DNA of 6,038 nt from Candidatus Halomonas stercoripullorum. Its GTDB lineage: Bacteria > Pseudomonadota > Gammaproteobacteria > Pseudomonadales > Halomonadaceae. A program made the position numbers and the translations under genes. Each line of letters starts with the position of its first letter. Position 1 is the first letter of the stretch. Location: positions 1 to 6,038 of the forward strand of contig DXFC01000102.1 of assembly GCA_019114645.1 (NCBI GenBank). Direction: 5' to 3'. The notes under the pieces were generated by a model that worked only from the letters and a program-made list of their open reading frames with translations, was not told where the DNA came from and ran no database searches. Of this stretch, positions 1 to 5,554 are shown piece after piece.

Positions 1-1043
1 TGCTGTTGTTGCTGTTGATGGCGGCAGGTCTGCTGGTGCTCTATAGCGCCAGTGGTCAGCGGATCGAAGTGGTCATGGCACAAGGCACCCGCTTGCTGTT
101 GGCGCTGGCTGTCATGGTGGTGGTCGCCCAGATACCGCCTACCACACTGTTGCGCTGGGCGGCATTGGTGTATGGCGTGGGTTTGCTGATGCTGATTGCC
201 GTGGAGCTGGTTGGGGATGTGGGAATGGGGGCCCAGCGCTGGCTCGTGATACCCGGCGTGCTGCGCTTTCAGCCGTCGGAGCTGATGAAGCTGGCCATGC
301 CGTTGATGTTGGCGGCATGGCTCAGTCGCCGTGAGCTGCCGCCACAGTGGCGGGATCTGCTGCTGTGCGGTGTCCTGCTCGTTTTGCCGGTCGTGTTGAT
401 TGCCAAACAGCCAGACCTGGGCACGTCGCTATTGGTAGGCTGTGCCGGCGCATTCGTCCTGTTGCTGGCCGGCCTTTCATGGCGCTTTATTGCTTTTCTT
501 GCTGTGGCAGCGGCGGCGGCGCTGCCGCTATTGTGGATGAATCTGCACAACTATCAGCGGCAACGGGTACTGACTTTCCTCAACCCTGAAAGTGATCCTC
601 TTGGCGCTGGCTGGAACATCATTCAGTCGACAACCGCCATTGGGAGTGGCGGGCTATGGGGCAAGGGCTGGCTCAAGGGCACTCAGTCGCAGCTGGAGTT
701 TCTGCCGGAGCGGCATACCGATTTCATCATTGCCGTACTGGGCGAGGAGTTCGGCCTGGTGGGCATGCTGCTGATCCTGGTTCTCTATCTGCTAATCGTG
801 TTGCGCGGACTGTGGCTGTCAGCCGCTGCCCACGAGACGTTTGGTCGCCTGTTGGGCGGCAGCATCATACTGACTTTCTTCATCTATCTTTTCGTCAATG
901 CAGGGATGGTCAGCGGTATCTTGCCGGTGGTTGGTGTACCGCTGCCTCTGGTGAGCTACGGTGGGACCTCCAGCGTGACCTTGATGGCCGGATTCGGTAT
1001 TCTCATGTCCATTCATGGACATCGACGACTGCTGCCGCGCTAG
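1..1043 (+). CDS. rodA: RodA, peptidoglycan glycosyltransferase of the elongasome (5' end cut off by window edge)
   Basis: SEDS-family integral membrane protein. With its partner class B penicillin-binding protein (PBP2) it polymerises lipid II into glycan strands for side-wall elongation. The frame is already open at the left edge, and the first codons are a TTG/CTG-rich hydrophobic stretch with no convincing start or ribosome site. Aligned from memory to E. coli RodA (370 aa), the SASGQ motif lies about 23 residues closer to the first possible start, so roughly 22 residues are missing. 345 residues are readable from base 6. Visible signatures are GAQRW and RFQPSE near residues 76-92, QPDLGTS at 135-141, NPESDPLGAGWNIIQS at 193-208, and FLPERHTDF at 232-240. 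The Asp of that last motif (codon 720-722) matches the essential catalytic Asp262 of E. coli. The VSGILPVVGVPLPLVSYGG block at 302-320 is also intact. Many hydrophobic helices fit a polytopic protein. mltB follows after 45 bases; mrdA (PBP2) is expected upstream but lies outside the window. Identification is secure. Confidence 0.97.
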   Translation, partial: LLLLLMAAGLLVLYSASGQRIEVVMAQGTRLLLALAVMVVVAQIPPTTLLRWAALVYGVGLLMLIAVELVGDVGMGAQRWLVIPGVLRFQPSELMKLAMPLMLAAWLSRRELPPQWRDLLLCGVLLVLPVVLIAKQPDLGTSLLVGCAGAFVLLLAGLSWRFIAFLAVAAAAALPLLWMNLHNYQRQRVLTFLNPESDPLGAGWNIIQSTTAIGSGGLWGKGWLKGTQSQLEFLPERHTDFIIAVLGEEFGLVGMLLILVLYLLIVLRGLWLSAAAHETFGRLLGGSIILTFFIYLFVNAGMVSGILPVVGVPLPLVSYGGTSSVTLMAGFGILMSIHGHRRLLPR

Positions 1044-1073
1044 TATTCGTGCAGTAGTTCTCCAGGCCCCAAT

Positions 1074-1079
1074 AAGGAG
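1074..1079 (+). promoter_or_regulatory. Shine-Dalgarno AAGGAG that fixes the mltB start
   Basis: AAGGAG is a near-perfect anti-16S match. It abuts a TTG at 1080 with no spacer, which is unworkable for initiation there. It lies 9 bases before the GTG at 1089, an ideal distance. This argues that translation begins at GTG 1089 rather than at the longer TTG reading. Confidence 0.8.
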
Positions 1080-1088
1080 TTGGCTCAA

Positions 1089-2135
1089 GTGAAGAGAATA
1101 GGGGCTGCCGCGTTGGCGGCGATGGTTTTGAGTGGCGCAGCGCCTGGGCTGTTAGCAGCGGATTTCTCCCTTGAACAGCATAGTGGAGCCCGTCAGTTGG
1201 CGGGTGAGCTCGCGGCAAGCGGTATTGAGCGTGACTGGCTCGAGACGACGTTTGACGCTGCTGTGTTCCAGCAGGATGTACTGGATGCCATGGCCGGGGC
1301 GGTGGAGCGCCACTTGCGCTGGGATGAGTATCGCGAGATTTTTCTTCAGCCTGAACGGATTGTCCGTGGCGTTGAGTTCATCAAGGAGCATGCCGAAGCC
1401 TTTGCCCGTGCCGAACAAGAGTATGGCGTCCCACCGGAAGTGATTGCCGCCATTATCGGCGTCGAAACCAGTTATGGACGCTTTACCGGACGTCACCGTG
1501 TACTGGATTCGCTGGCTACGCTGGCGTTTCATCATCCTGTACGGGGGACATTCTTCCGTGGTGAGCTGGCCGCTTTCCTTGAAATCGCCTGGGAACAGGA
1601 AGTGGATCCCGGTAGCCTGAAGGGCTCATATGCCGGTGCCATGGGATATCCGCAGTTCATTCCTACCAGCTATCGCGCCTATGCGGTGGATTTTGATGGT
1701 GATGGAGTACGTGACCTGTGGACCAATCCGGTAGACGCCATTGGCAGCGTGGCGAACTACTTCGCCGAGCATCGCTGGCGCCCCGGTGAGCCGATCTATG
1801 CCGAGGCCGAGGGGCCTGATTCACCGCCTTCTGCGGTTGATTTCAACCGCACACAGCCGCCTTATGCCGAGGTGAGAGAGCTGGAGCAGGCGGGTATTAC
1901 CGCTGCGTCTGTGCTCGGGGATAGCACCAAGGTGGTTCCACTGGCGCTGGAAAGGGATGCGTCGAGCTGGCGTTATCGCTTGGGTTTCGAGAACTTTTAT
2001 GTCATCACACGCTATAACCATAGCCACCTTTATGCCATGGCGGTAACCGAGCTGGCCGAGGCAATCGCGCAGGCTTATTCAACTGAAGGTACCGCACCGA
2101 CTTCCGGCACTGTCGAGTCGGAGTCGACATCTTGA
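1089..2135 (+). CDS. mltB: MltB/SltB1-family lytic murein transglycosylase, secreted soluble form
   Basis: Periplasmic lytic transglycosylase that cleaves the MurNAc-GlcNAc bond and leaves 1,6-anhydro-MurNAc ends. The start is GTG 1089, giving 348 aa, chosen for the AAGGAG 9 bases upstream and for a textbook signal peptide beginning MKR. This has a hydrophobic core and a likely signal peptidase I cut after LLA near residue 24. There is no lipobox cysteine, unlike lipid-anchored E. coli MltB (family knowledge), and similar to P. aeruginosa SltB1, which I recall from the equivalent locus. The catalytic motif GVETSYGR places the acid Glu at residue 126. GSYAGAMGYPQFIPTSY (179-195) is the family substrate-groove signature. 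The acidic loop DFDGDGVRDLW (201-211) matches the EF-hand-like calcium site of Slt35. The C-terminal YRLGFENFYVITRYNHS block (about 296-312) is typical, and the last 16 or so residues form a Ser/Thr/Glu-rich tail. rlpA begins 13 bases downstream. Family assignment is firm; the choice between the names mltB and sltB1 is a matter of convention. Confidence 0.95.
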   Translation: MKRIGAAALAAMVLSGAAPGLLAADFSLEQHSGARQLAGELAASGIERDWLETTFDAAVFQQDVLDAMAGAVERHLRWDEYREIFLQPERIVRGVEFIKEHAEAFARAEQEYGVPPEVIAAIIGVETSYGRFTGRHRVLDSLATLAFHHPVRGTFFRGELAAFLEIAWEQEVDPGSLKGSYAGAMGYPQFIPTSYRAYAVDFDGDGVRDLWTNPVDAIGSVANYFAEHRWRPGEPIYAEAEGPDSPPSAVDFNRTQPPYAEVRELEQAGITAASVLGDSTKVVPLALERDASSWRYRLGFENFYVITRYNHSHLYAMAVTELAEAIAQAYSTEGTAPTSGTVESESTS

Positions 2136-2140
2136 AAGGG
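2135..2140 (+). promoter_or_regulatory. Ribosome binding site of rlpA
   Basis: AAAGGG starts on the last base of the mltB stop codon and ends 8 bases before the rlpA ATG. Its position right behind the mltB stop favours translation of the two genes from one message and supports the ATG at 2149. Confidence 0.6.
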
Positions 2141-2148
2141 TACGGGCG

Positions 2149-3150
2149 ATGAATGGATACACGATCACTGCACTGTTGCTGACAGCGCTGCTGGCCGGGT
2201 GTGCCGGCAAGAGTCAAGCCCCGGTTGCGTCAGGAGAGGGAGCCTCCTCGGTGTCTGCCACGCTGTCGGCCAGCGGTGAACGCTATGTCATGAGCGGGGA
2301 TGCCTACCCGGTCAACCCGCCTGACGTGAGCGAGATTCCCGATGCAGTCCCCCGGGTGGAGCCGTTATCGCGGGGGGGGAACCGTCCTGTCTATGAGGTG
2401 TGGGGCAAGAGCTATCGGGTGCTGCCGGAGGCGCGTGGCTATGCCCAGCAAGGTAACGCCTCCTGGTATGGCGAGAAGTTTCATGGTTACGCCACTTCCA
2501 ACGGCGAAATCTACGATATGTACAAGATGACGGCAGCACATCGCTCGCTGCCGCTACCGAGTTATGTGCGGGTCACGAGCCTCGATAATGGCCGGTCAGT
2601 CATCGTCCGGGTCAATGATCGTGGTCCGTTCCATAGCGACCGTGAAATCGACCTCTCCTATGCGGCTGCGGCCAGGCTCGATATCCTCGAACGCGGCACC
2701 GGCAGGGTCAAGGTCGAGGCCATCGACCCGCAGCACTGGCTGGCAGAAAATGCCAATGGCCAAGCGAACCAGCAGCCTGCTGCCGTTGTCCAACGCCCAG
2801 CCGTTACCCAGGCACCAGAGACTGATACCGCAGAGGCAATAACCCCGGCTGCGGTTTCCGCAACGAGGGCGGCACCTGCCTCGTCTCCTGCTGCCGGCAC
2901 TGGCGTGACGGGTGAGGGTGAGTCCCCGGTTTTCCTCCAGGTGGCGGCATTGGGTTCGGCAGAGAGTGCCCGGGCCCTGCAGACGCGTCTGCAAGGGAAG
3001 TTATCGCATCCTGTGCGTGTCGCGGATAGGGCCGGCATGTACCGTGTGCAGGTGGGTCCATTAGCCCACGCGGGTATGGCCGGGTCTGTGCGCGATGCAC
3101 TACGCCAGGCCGGCTTTGAACAAAGTTTTATTGTCAACGGTGCCGATTGA
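2149..3150 (+). CDS. rlpA: RlpA, septal-ring lytic transglycosylase lipoprotein (DPBB plus SPOR)
   Basis: Outer-membrane lipoprotein of 333 aa. In P. aeruginosa (family knowledge) RlpA cleaves denuded glycan strands lacking stem peptides, which helps separate daughter cells. The N-terminal signal ends in lipobox LLAGC with the lipidated Cys at residue 18. Residue 19 is Ala, not Asp, so outer-membrane sorting is expected. Residues 19-99 are a linker. The double-psi beta-barrel spans about 100-195 with GNASWYGEKFHG, NGEIYDMYKMTAAH, LPLPSYVRV and VIVRVNDRGPF. Glu120, Asp123, His131 and Asp157 occupy the positions known as important in active RlpA, so this copy looks catalytically competent. An Ala/Pro/Thr/Gln-rich disordered linker covers about 200-258. 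A SPOR domain (about 259-330, starting SPVFLQVAAL) should bind denuded septal glycan. An 8-G run at 2372-2379 lies in the first linker and the frame is intact through it. The gene sits between mltB and dacA, the usual place for rlpA. Confidence 0.96.
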   Translation: MNGYTITALLLTALLAGCAGKSQAPVASGEGASSVSATLSASGERYVMSGDAYPVNPPDVSEIPDAVPRVEPLSRGGNRPVYEVWGKSYRVLPEARGYAQQGNASWYGEKFHGYATSNGEIYDMYKMTAAHRSLPLPSYVRVTSLDNGRSVIVRVNDRGPFHSDREIDLSYAAAARLDILERGTGRVKVEAIDPQHWLAENANGQANQQPAAVVQRPAVTQAPETDTAEAITPAAVSATRAAPASSPAAGTGVTGEGESPVFLQVAALGSAESARALQTRLQGKLSHPVRVADRAGMYRVQVGPLAHAGMAGSVRDALRQAGFEQSFIVNGAD

Positions 3151-3194
3151 AGCGGAACCTTTTCCCCGTCCTTTATCGATTAGCGATGAGAGTC

Positions 3195-4406
3195 ATGTCA
3201 AAGCGATTATTGTTCCCCTGTCTCCGTTCACGGCTGCTTGTCTTGCTGGTGCCGGTATTGTTGTTGGGTGCGCCTCAGGTTCTGGCGCAAGCGGTGCCGG
3301 TACCGGCCCCCCAGGCCATGATTCCAGCGGCGCCGCAGATCGCTGCCAAATCCTGGATTCTGATGGATGCCGATAGTGGCCGGGTGTTGGTGGAGCACAA
3401 TGCCGACGAGCGTTTACCCCCCGCCAGCCTGACCAAGCTGATGACGGCTTATCTGGTCGAGCGTGAACTGGATCGCGGGAACATCAGCCTGGACGATACG
3501 GTGCGTGTCAGTGAGAACGCCTGGCGTACTGGTGGTTCCAAAATGTTTATTGAGGTCAATACCGAGGTCAGTATTCGTGACTTGCTGTATGGGATCATCA
3601 TTGCTTCAGGTAACGATGCCAGCGTTGCCGTTGCCGAGCACTTGGCGGGTGGTGAAGCACCTTTTGCCGATTTGATGAACCAGCATGCCACGCGATTAGG
3701 ACTGCACAATACCAATTTCGCCAACGCCACCGGTTTGCCGCATCCCGAGCAGTACTCTTCGGCTCGGGACATGGCGCTGCTCTCACGCTATATCATCAAT
3801 GACTACCCCGAGCATTATGCCGTTTACTCCGAGAAGAACTTCACCTACAACGATATCAACCAGCCTAACCGGAATCGCCTGTTGTGGCGTGATTCGAGCG
3901 TCGATGGCCTCAAGACCGGCTGGACCACGGAAGCCGGTTATGGCCTGGTGGCGTCGGCCAAGCGCGACGAGATGCGCCTGATTTCGGTAGTGATGGGTAC
4001 CAGCTCCGAGGAGGCGCGAGCCCAGGAGACCCAGAAGCTGCTCAGCTATGGTTTCCGCTATTACGAAACGCTCAAGCTTTATGACCAGGGGGCAGTACTC
4101 AATACGCCGCGTATCTGGGGCGGTGCCGAAAATGAGCTTCGCGTTGGGGTCGATCGTGATGTGGTCATGACGCTGCCCCGTGCACGCAATCAGGAGCTCA
4201 CCGCGCGCCTCGATATCGGGCAGGACCTCTCTGCGCCGATTGCTCTGGGTGACCGGGTCGGTACCCTGGAAGTGCGCCTGGGTGACGAGGTGGTGGGTGA
4301 GCAGGCATTAGTGGCACTGGAGTCAATTGAAGAGGGGGGACTATTCAAGCGATTGTTCGATCAGGTGCGGCGTTTTTTCACCAACCTGCTGAGCGGCTGG
4401 TTCTGA
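3195..4406 (+). CDS. dacA: PBP5-type serine-type D-Ala-D-Ala carboxypeptidase
   Basis: Low-molecular-mass penicillin-binding protein that removes the terminal D-Ala from stem pentapeptides in the periplasm, limiting cross-linking and helping to maintain rod shape. From ATG 3195 it is 403 aa, equal to E. coli PBP5 as I recall it. The start yields MSKR, a hydrophobic core and a likely cut after VLA (about residue 32). In-frame ATG 3186 and a TTG at 3147 overlapping the rlpA stop are alternatives; none has a strong ribosome site. A Pro/Ala/Val linker precedes the catalytic domain. Active-site motifs are SLTK (nucleophile Ser78, Lys81), SGN (138-140) and KTG (240-242, followed by W-T). Compared with E. 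coli, the loop after NAW is shorter by several residues and reads RTGGSKMF. The C-terminal beta domain (about 265-375) ends in an amphipathic helix rich in Lys/Arg, Phe and Leu (381-403), the usual peripheral inner-membrane anchor. rlpA ends 44 bases upstream. Pseudomonas names the orthologue dacC. Confidence 0.95.
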   Translation: MSKRLLFPCLRSRLLVLLVPVLLLGAPQVLAQAVPVPAPQAMIPAAPQIAAKSWILMDADSGRVLVEHNADERLPPASLTKLMTAYLVERELDRGNISLDDTVRVSENAWRTGGSKMFIEVNTEVSIRDLLYGIIIASGNDASVAVAEHLAGGEAPFADLMNQHATRLGLHNTNFANATGLPHPEQYSSARDMALLSRYIINDYPEHYAVYSEKNFTYNDINQPNRNRLLWRDSSVDGLKTGWTTEAGYGLVASAKRDEMRLISVVMGTSSEEARAQETQKLLSYGFRYYETLKLYDQGAVLNTPRIWGGAENELRVGVDRDVVMTLPRARNQELTARLDIGQDLSAPIALGDRVGTLEVRLGDEVVGEQALVALESIEEGGLFKRLFDQVRRFFTNLLSGWF

Positions 4407-4473
4407 GCCTGTTGGTCGACCCAGCTTTCCTTGAGTAACATAGTCGGAAATCGACTGTTTCCAGAGCTAAATC
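4407..4473 (+). other. dacA-ybeD intergenic region with a small inverted repeat
   Basis: This is the longest gap (67 bases) between + strand genes. It contains an 8-bp palindrome GGTCGACC (4414-4421) and a short inverted repeat AGTCG-GAAAT-CGACT (4442-4456). The repeat is followed by only three T, so it is weak as an intrinsic terminator. AGAG at 4463-4466 lies 7 bases before the ybeD ATG and is a modest ribosome site. TTGAGT (4431-4436) resembles a -35 box, but no matching -10 follows at normal spacing. An internal promoter or a partial attenuator is possible but not shown. Confidence 0.35.
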
Positions 4474-4785
4474 ATGTCAGACAGCAAGTTGCGAGACCTG
4501 CGCCGTGCTTCGGCGAATAACCCGACGACAGCGCCGACCATCGAGTTTCCCTGCGACTATCCCATCAAGGTGGTAGGCGATGCCGGTGAGGACTTTACCG
4601 CCGTAGTGTGTCAGGTGGTGACGCGGCATGACGCGAATTTCGATGCCACGGCTATCGAGGTGGTGCCGAGCCGTAATGCGCGTTTTGTTTCGGTACGCCT
4701 TACCCTTCGTGCTACCGGTGAGGAGCAGCTCAAGGCCCTCTTCGAAGAGCTCAAGGCGACCGGCCGTGTGCATATGGTCGTGTGA
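4474..4785 (+). CDS. ybeD: YbeD-family protein (DUF493), small ACT-like fold
   Basis: Small cytoplasmic protein of 103 aa. It is recognised by the pattern FPCDYPIKVVG near residues 25-35, a VVTRHDANFD segment, the strand SVRLTLRATGEEQL, and the ending LFEELKATGRVHMVV. These match E. coli YbeD, which I recall as 87 aa and as having a ferredoxin-like fold similar to ACT regulatory domains. The extra length here is an N-terminal polar, Arg-rich leader of about 16-20 residues. The family's function is not settled; its constant place before lipB has prompted suggestions of a role in lipoate metabolism, which remain guilt by association. The ATG at 4474 has a modest AGAG 7 bases upstream. The stop overlaps the lipB ATG by one base, so the two are probably translationally coupled. 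Confidence 0.92.
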   Translation: MSDSKLRDLRRASANNPTTAPTIEFPCDYPIKVVGDAGEDFTAVVCQVVTRHDANFDATAIEVVPSRNARFVSVRLTLRATGEEQLKALFEELKATGRVHMVV

Positions 4786-4787
4786 TG
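4783..4787 (+). promoter_or_regulatory. TGATG stop-start overlap coupling ybeD to lipB
   Basis: The TGA of ybeD and the ATG of lipB share one base. No good Shine-Dalgarno lies within the usual distance, so lipB translation probably depends on ribosomes finishing ybeD. A GTG one codon earlier (4782) is also in frame, but the ATG is the more natural start. Confidence 0.65.
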
Positions 4788-5456
4788 ACCGATAGCCAAG
4801 CGCATCACCCAGCACCGATCCAGCTCAAGACACTGGGACGTCGGGACTACTTGCCGGTCTGGCAGGCAATGCGTGACCTTACCGATACACGTGGCGATAG
4901 TACACCGGATCAGTTCTGGCTGGTGGAGCATACACCGGTCTTCACTCAAGGGCAGGCGGGCAAGGCCGAGCATCTGCTTATGCCGGGGGATATTCCTGTA
5001 ATCCAGACGGATCGTGGTGGCCAAGTGACGTATCACGGACCGGGGCAAGTCGTGCTTTATCCACTACTTGATGTGCGGCGCCGGCGCCTGGGTGTGCGCG
5101 AGCTGGTCACGGCAATTGAACAGGCAGTGGTGGAGGTGCTTGCCGGTTACGGTATCGAAGCGCAGGCGAGGCCGGATGCGCCCGGCGTTTATGTCGGTGA
5201 CGACAAGATCGCATCGCTGGGCTTGCGCATTCGGCGTGGTGCCAGCTATCACGGTGTGGCACTTAATGTTGATGCTGATCTTGCCCCCTTCCAGCGTATC
5301 AACCCGTGTGGTTATGCGGGCATGCGCATGACGCGCCTAGCGGATCTGGTGAACGAGCCGCCAGAGGCGGCAGAGGTAGGCCTGCAACTGGCCCGGTGCC
5401 TGGCACAGCAACTGGGGCGTGAGCTTGAAACTGCGACACGAGTCGCGGTTACATGA
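4785..5456 (+). CDS. lipB: Octanoyltransferase LipB
   Basis: Cytoplasmic lipoyl(octanoyl) transferase. It moves the octanoyl group from octanoyl-ACP to the target lysine of lipoyl domains (pyruvate and 2-oxoglutarate dehydrogenase E2, glycine cleavage H protein), the first step of endogenous lipoate synthesis. From ATG 4785 it is 223 aa, normal for the family. Motifs are RGGQVTYHGPGQ at 77-88, KIASLGLRI at 141-149 and INPCGYAGM at 172-180. Lys141 and Cys175 correspond to the conserved Lys/Cys dyad (Cys forms the acyl-thioester intermediate). SYHGVALNV at 154-162 is also intact, so the enzyme should be active. The start overlaps the ybeD stop. The product acts just before LipA, whose gene lies convergently downstream. 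The expected terminator is the hairpin at 5503-5538. Confidence 0.96.
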   Translation: MTDSQAHHPAPIQLKTLGRRDYLPVWQAMRDLTDTRGDSTPDQFWLVEHTPVFTQGQAGKAEHLLMPGDIPVIQTDRGGQVTYHGPGQVVLYPLLDVRRRRLGVRELVTAIEQAVVEVLAGYGIEAQARPDAPGVYVGDDKIASLGLRIRRGASYHGVALNVDADLAPFQRINPCGYAGMRMTRLADLVNEPPEAAEVGLQLARCLAQQLGRELETATRVAVT

Positions 5457-5470
5457 CAAGCGGCTCCAGT

Positions 5471-5485
5471 GGCAACGAAGTTGCC
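5471..5485 (+). repeat. Short perfect hairpin GGCAAC-GAA-GTTGCC downstream of lipB
   Basis: Six-base-pair perfect stem with a three-base GAA loop, beginning 14 bases after the lipB stop. The downstream stretch contains TTCTT (5496-5500) about ten bases further on but no immediate T run, so on its own it is a poor terminator. It could protect the lipB 3' end or be a chance repeat. Confidence 0.45.
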
Positions 5486-5502
5486 TGAAATCCTGTTCTT
5501 GA

Positions 5503-5538
5503 ACGCAAAGAGGCGGCTTTATGGCCGCCTCTTTGCGT
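5503..5538. terminator. Shared hairpin between convergent lipB and lipA, probable bidirectional terminator
   Basis: Perfect 15-bp inverted repeat: left arm 5503-5517 (ACGCAAAGAGGCGGC), right arm 5524-5538 (its exact complement), with a 6-base loop TTTATG. The GC-rich core is flanked within the arms by AAAGAG on the left and CTCTTT on the right, so each strand reads a GC stem followed by a short U-rich segment. It lies 46 bases after the lipB stop and 16 bases from the lipA stop, the place expected for a two-way terminator. The U tract is short and interrupted by G/C, so efficiency is uncertain. Confidence 0.75.
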
Positions 5539-5554
5539 AGTGGAATGGCTTATG

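Noticed and set aside
6..8. TTG at base 6 as the rodA start
   Set aside because: It falls inside the first membrane helix, there is no room for a ribosome site in the window, and homologues have about 23 more residues upstream.
656..1057. 133-codon + strand frame inside rodA
   Set aside because: It is a shifted reading of the conserved RodA C-terminal half; the main frame carries every SEDS motif.
2658..3137. 159-codon open frame on the - strand inside rlpA
   Set aside because: It lies wholly opposite the SPOR and linker region of a well-supported gene, its translation resembles no family I know, and GC-rich genes commonly leave long antisense frames.
3296..3307. 12-bp perfect palindrome GCCGGTACCGGC in dacA
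   Set aside because: It falls in codons for the Val-Pro linker after the signal peptide and is explained by that coding repeat; nothing suggests an operator.
4412..4441. TTGGTC and TAACAT as a promoter upstream of ybeD
   Set aside because: Only three and four of six positions match the consensus, with an 18-base spacer; this level of match is expected by chance.
4611..5048. 145-codon open frame on the - strand across ybeD and lipB
   Set aside because: It is antisense to two conserved genes, including the LipB signature motif, and has no plausible ribosome site or recognisable domain.
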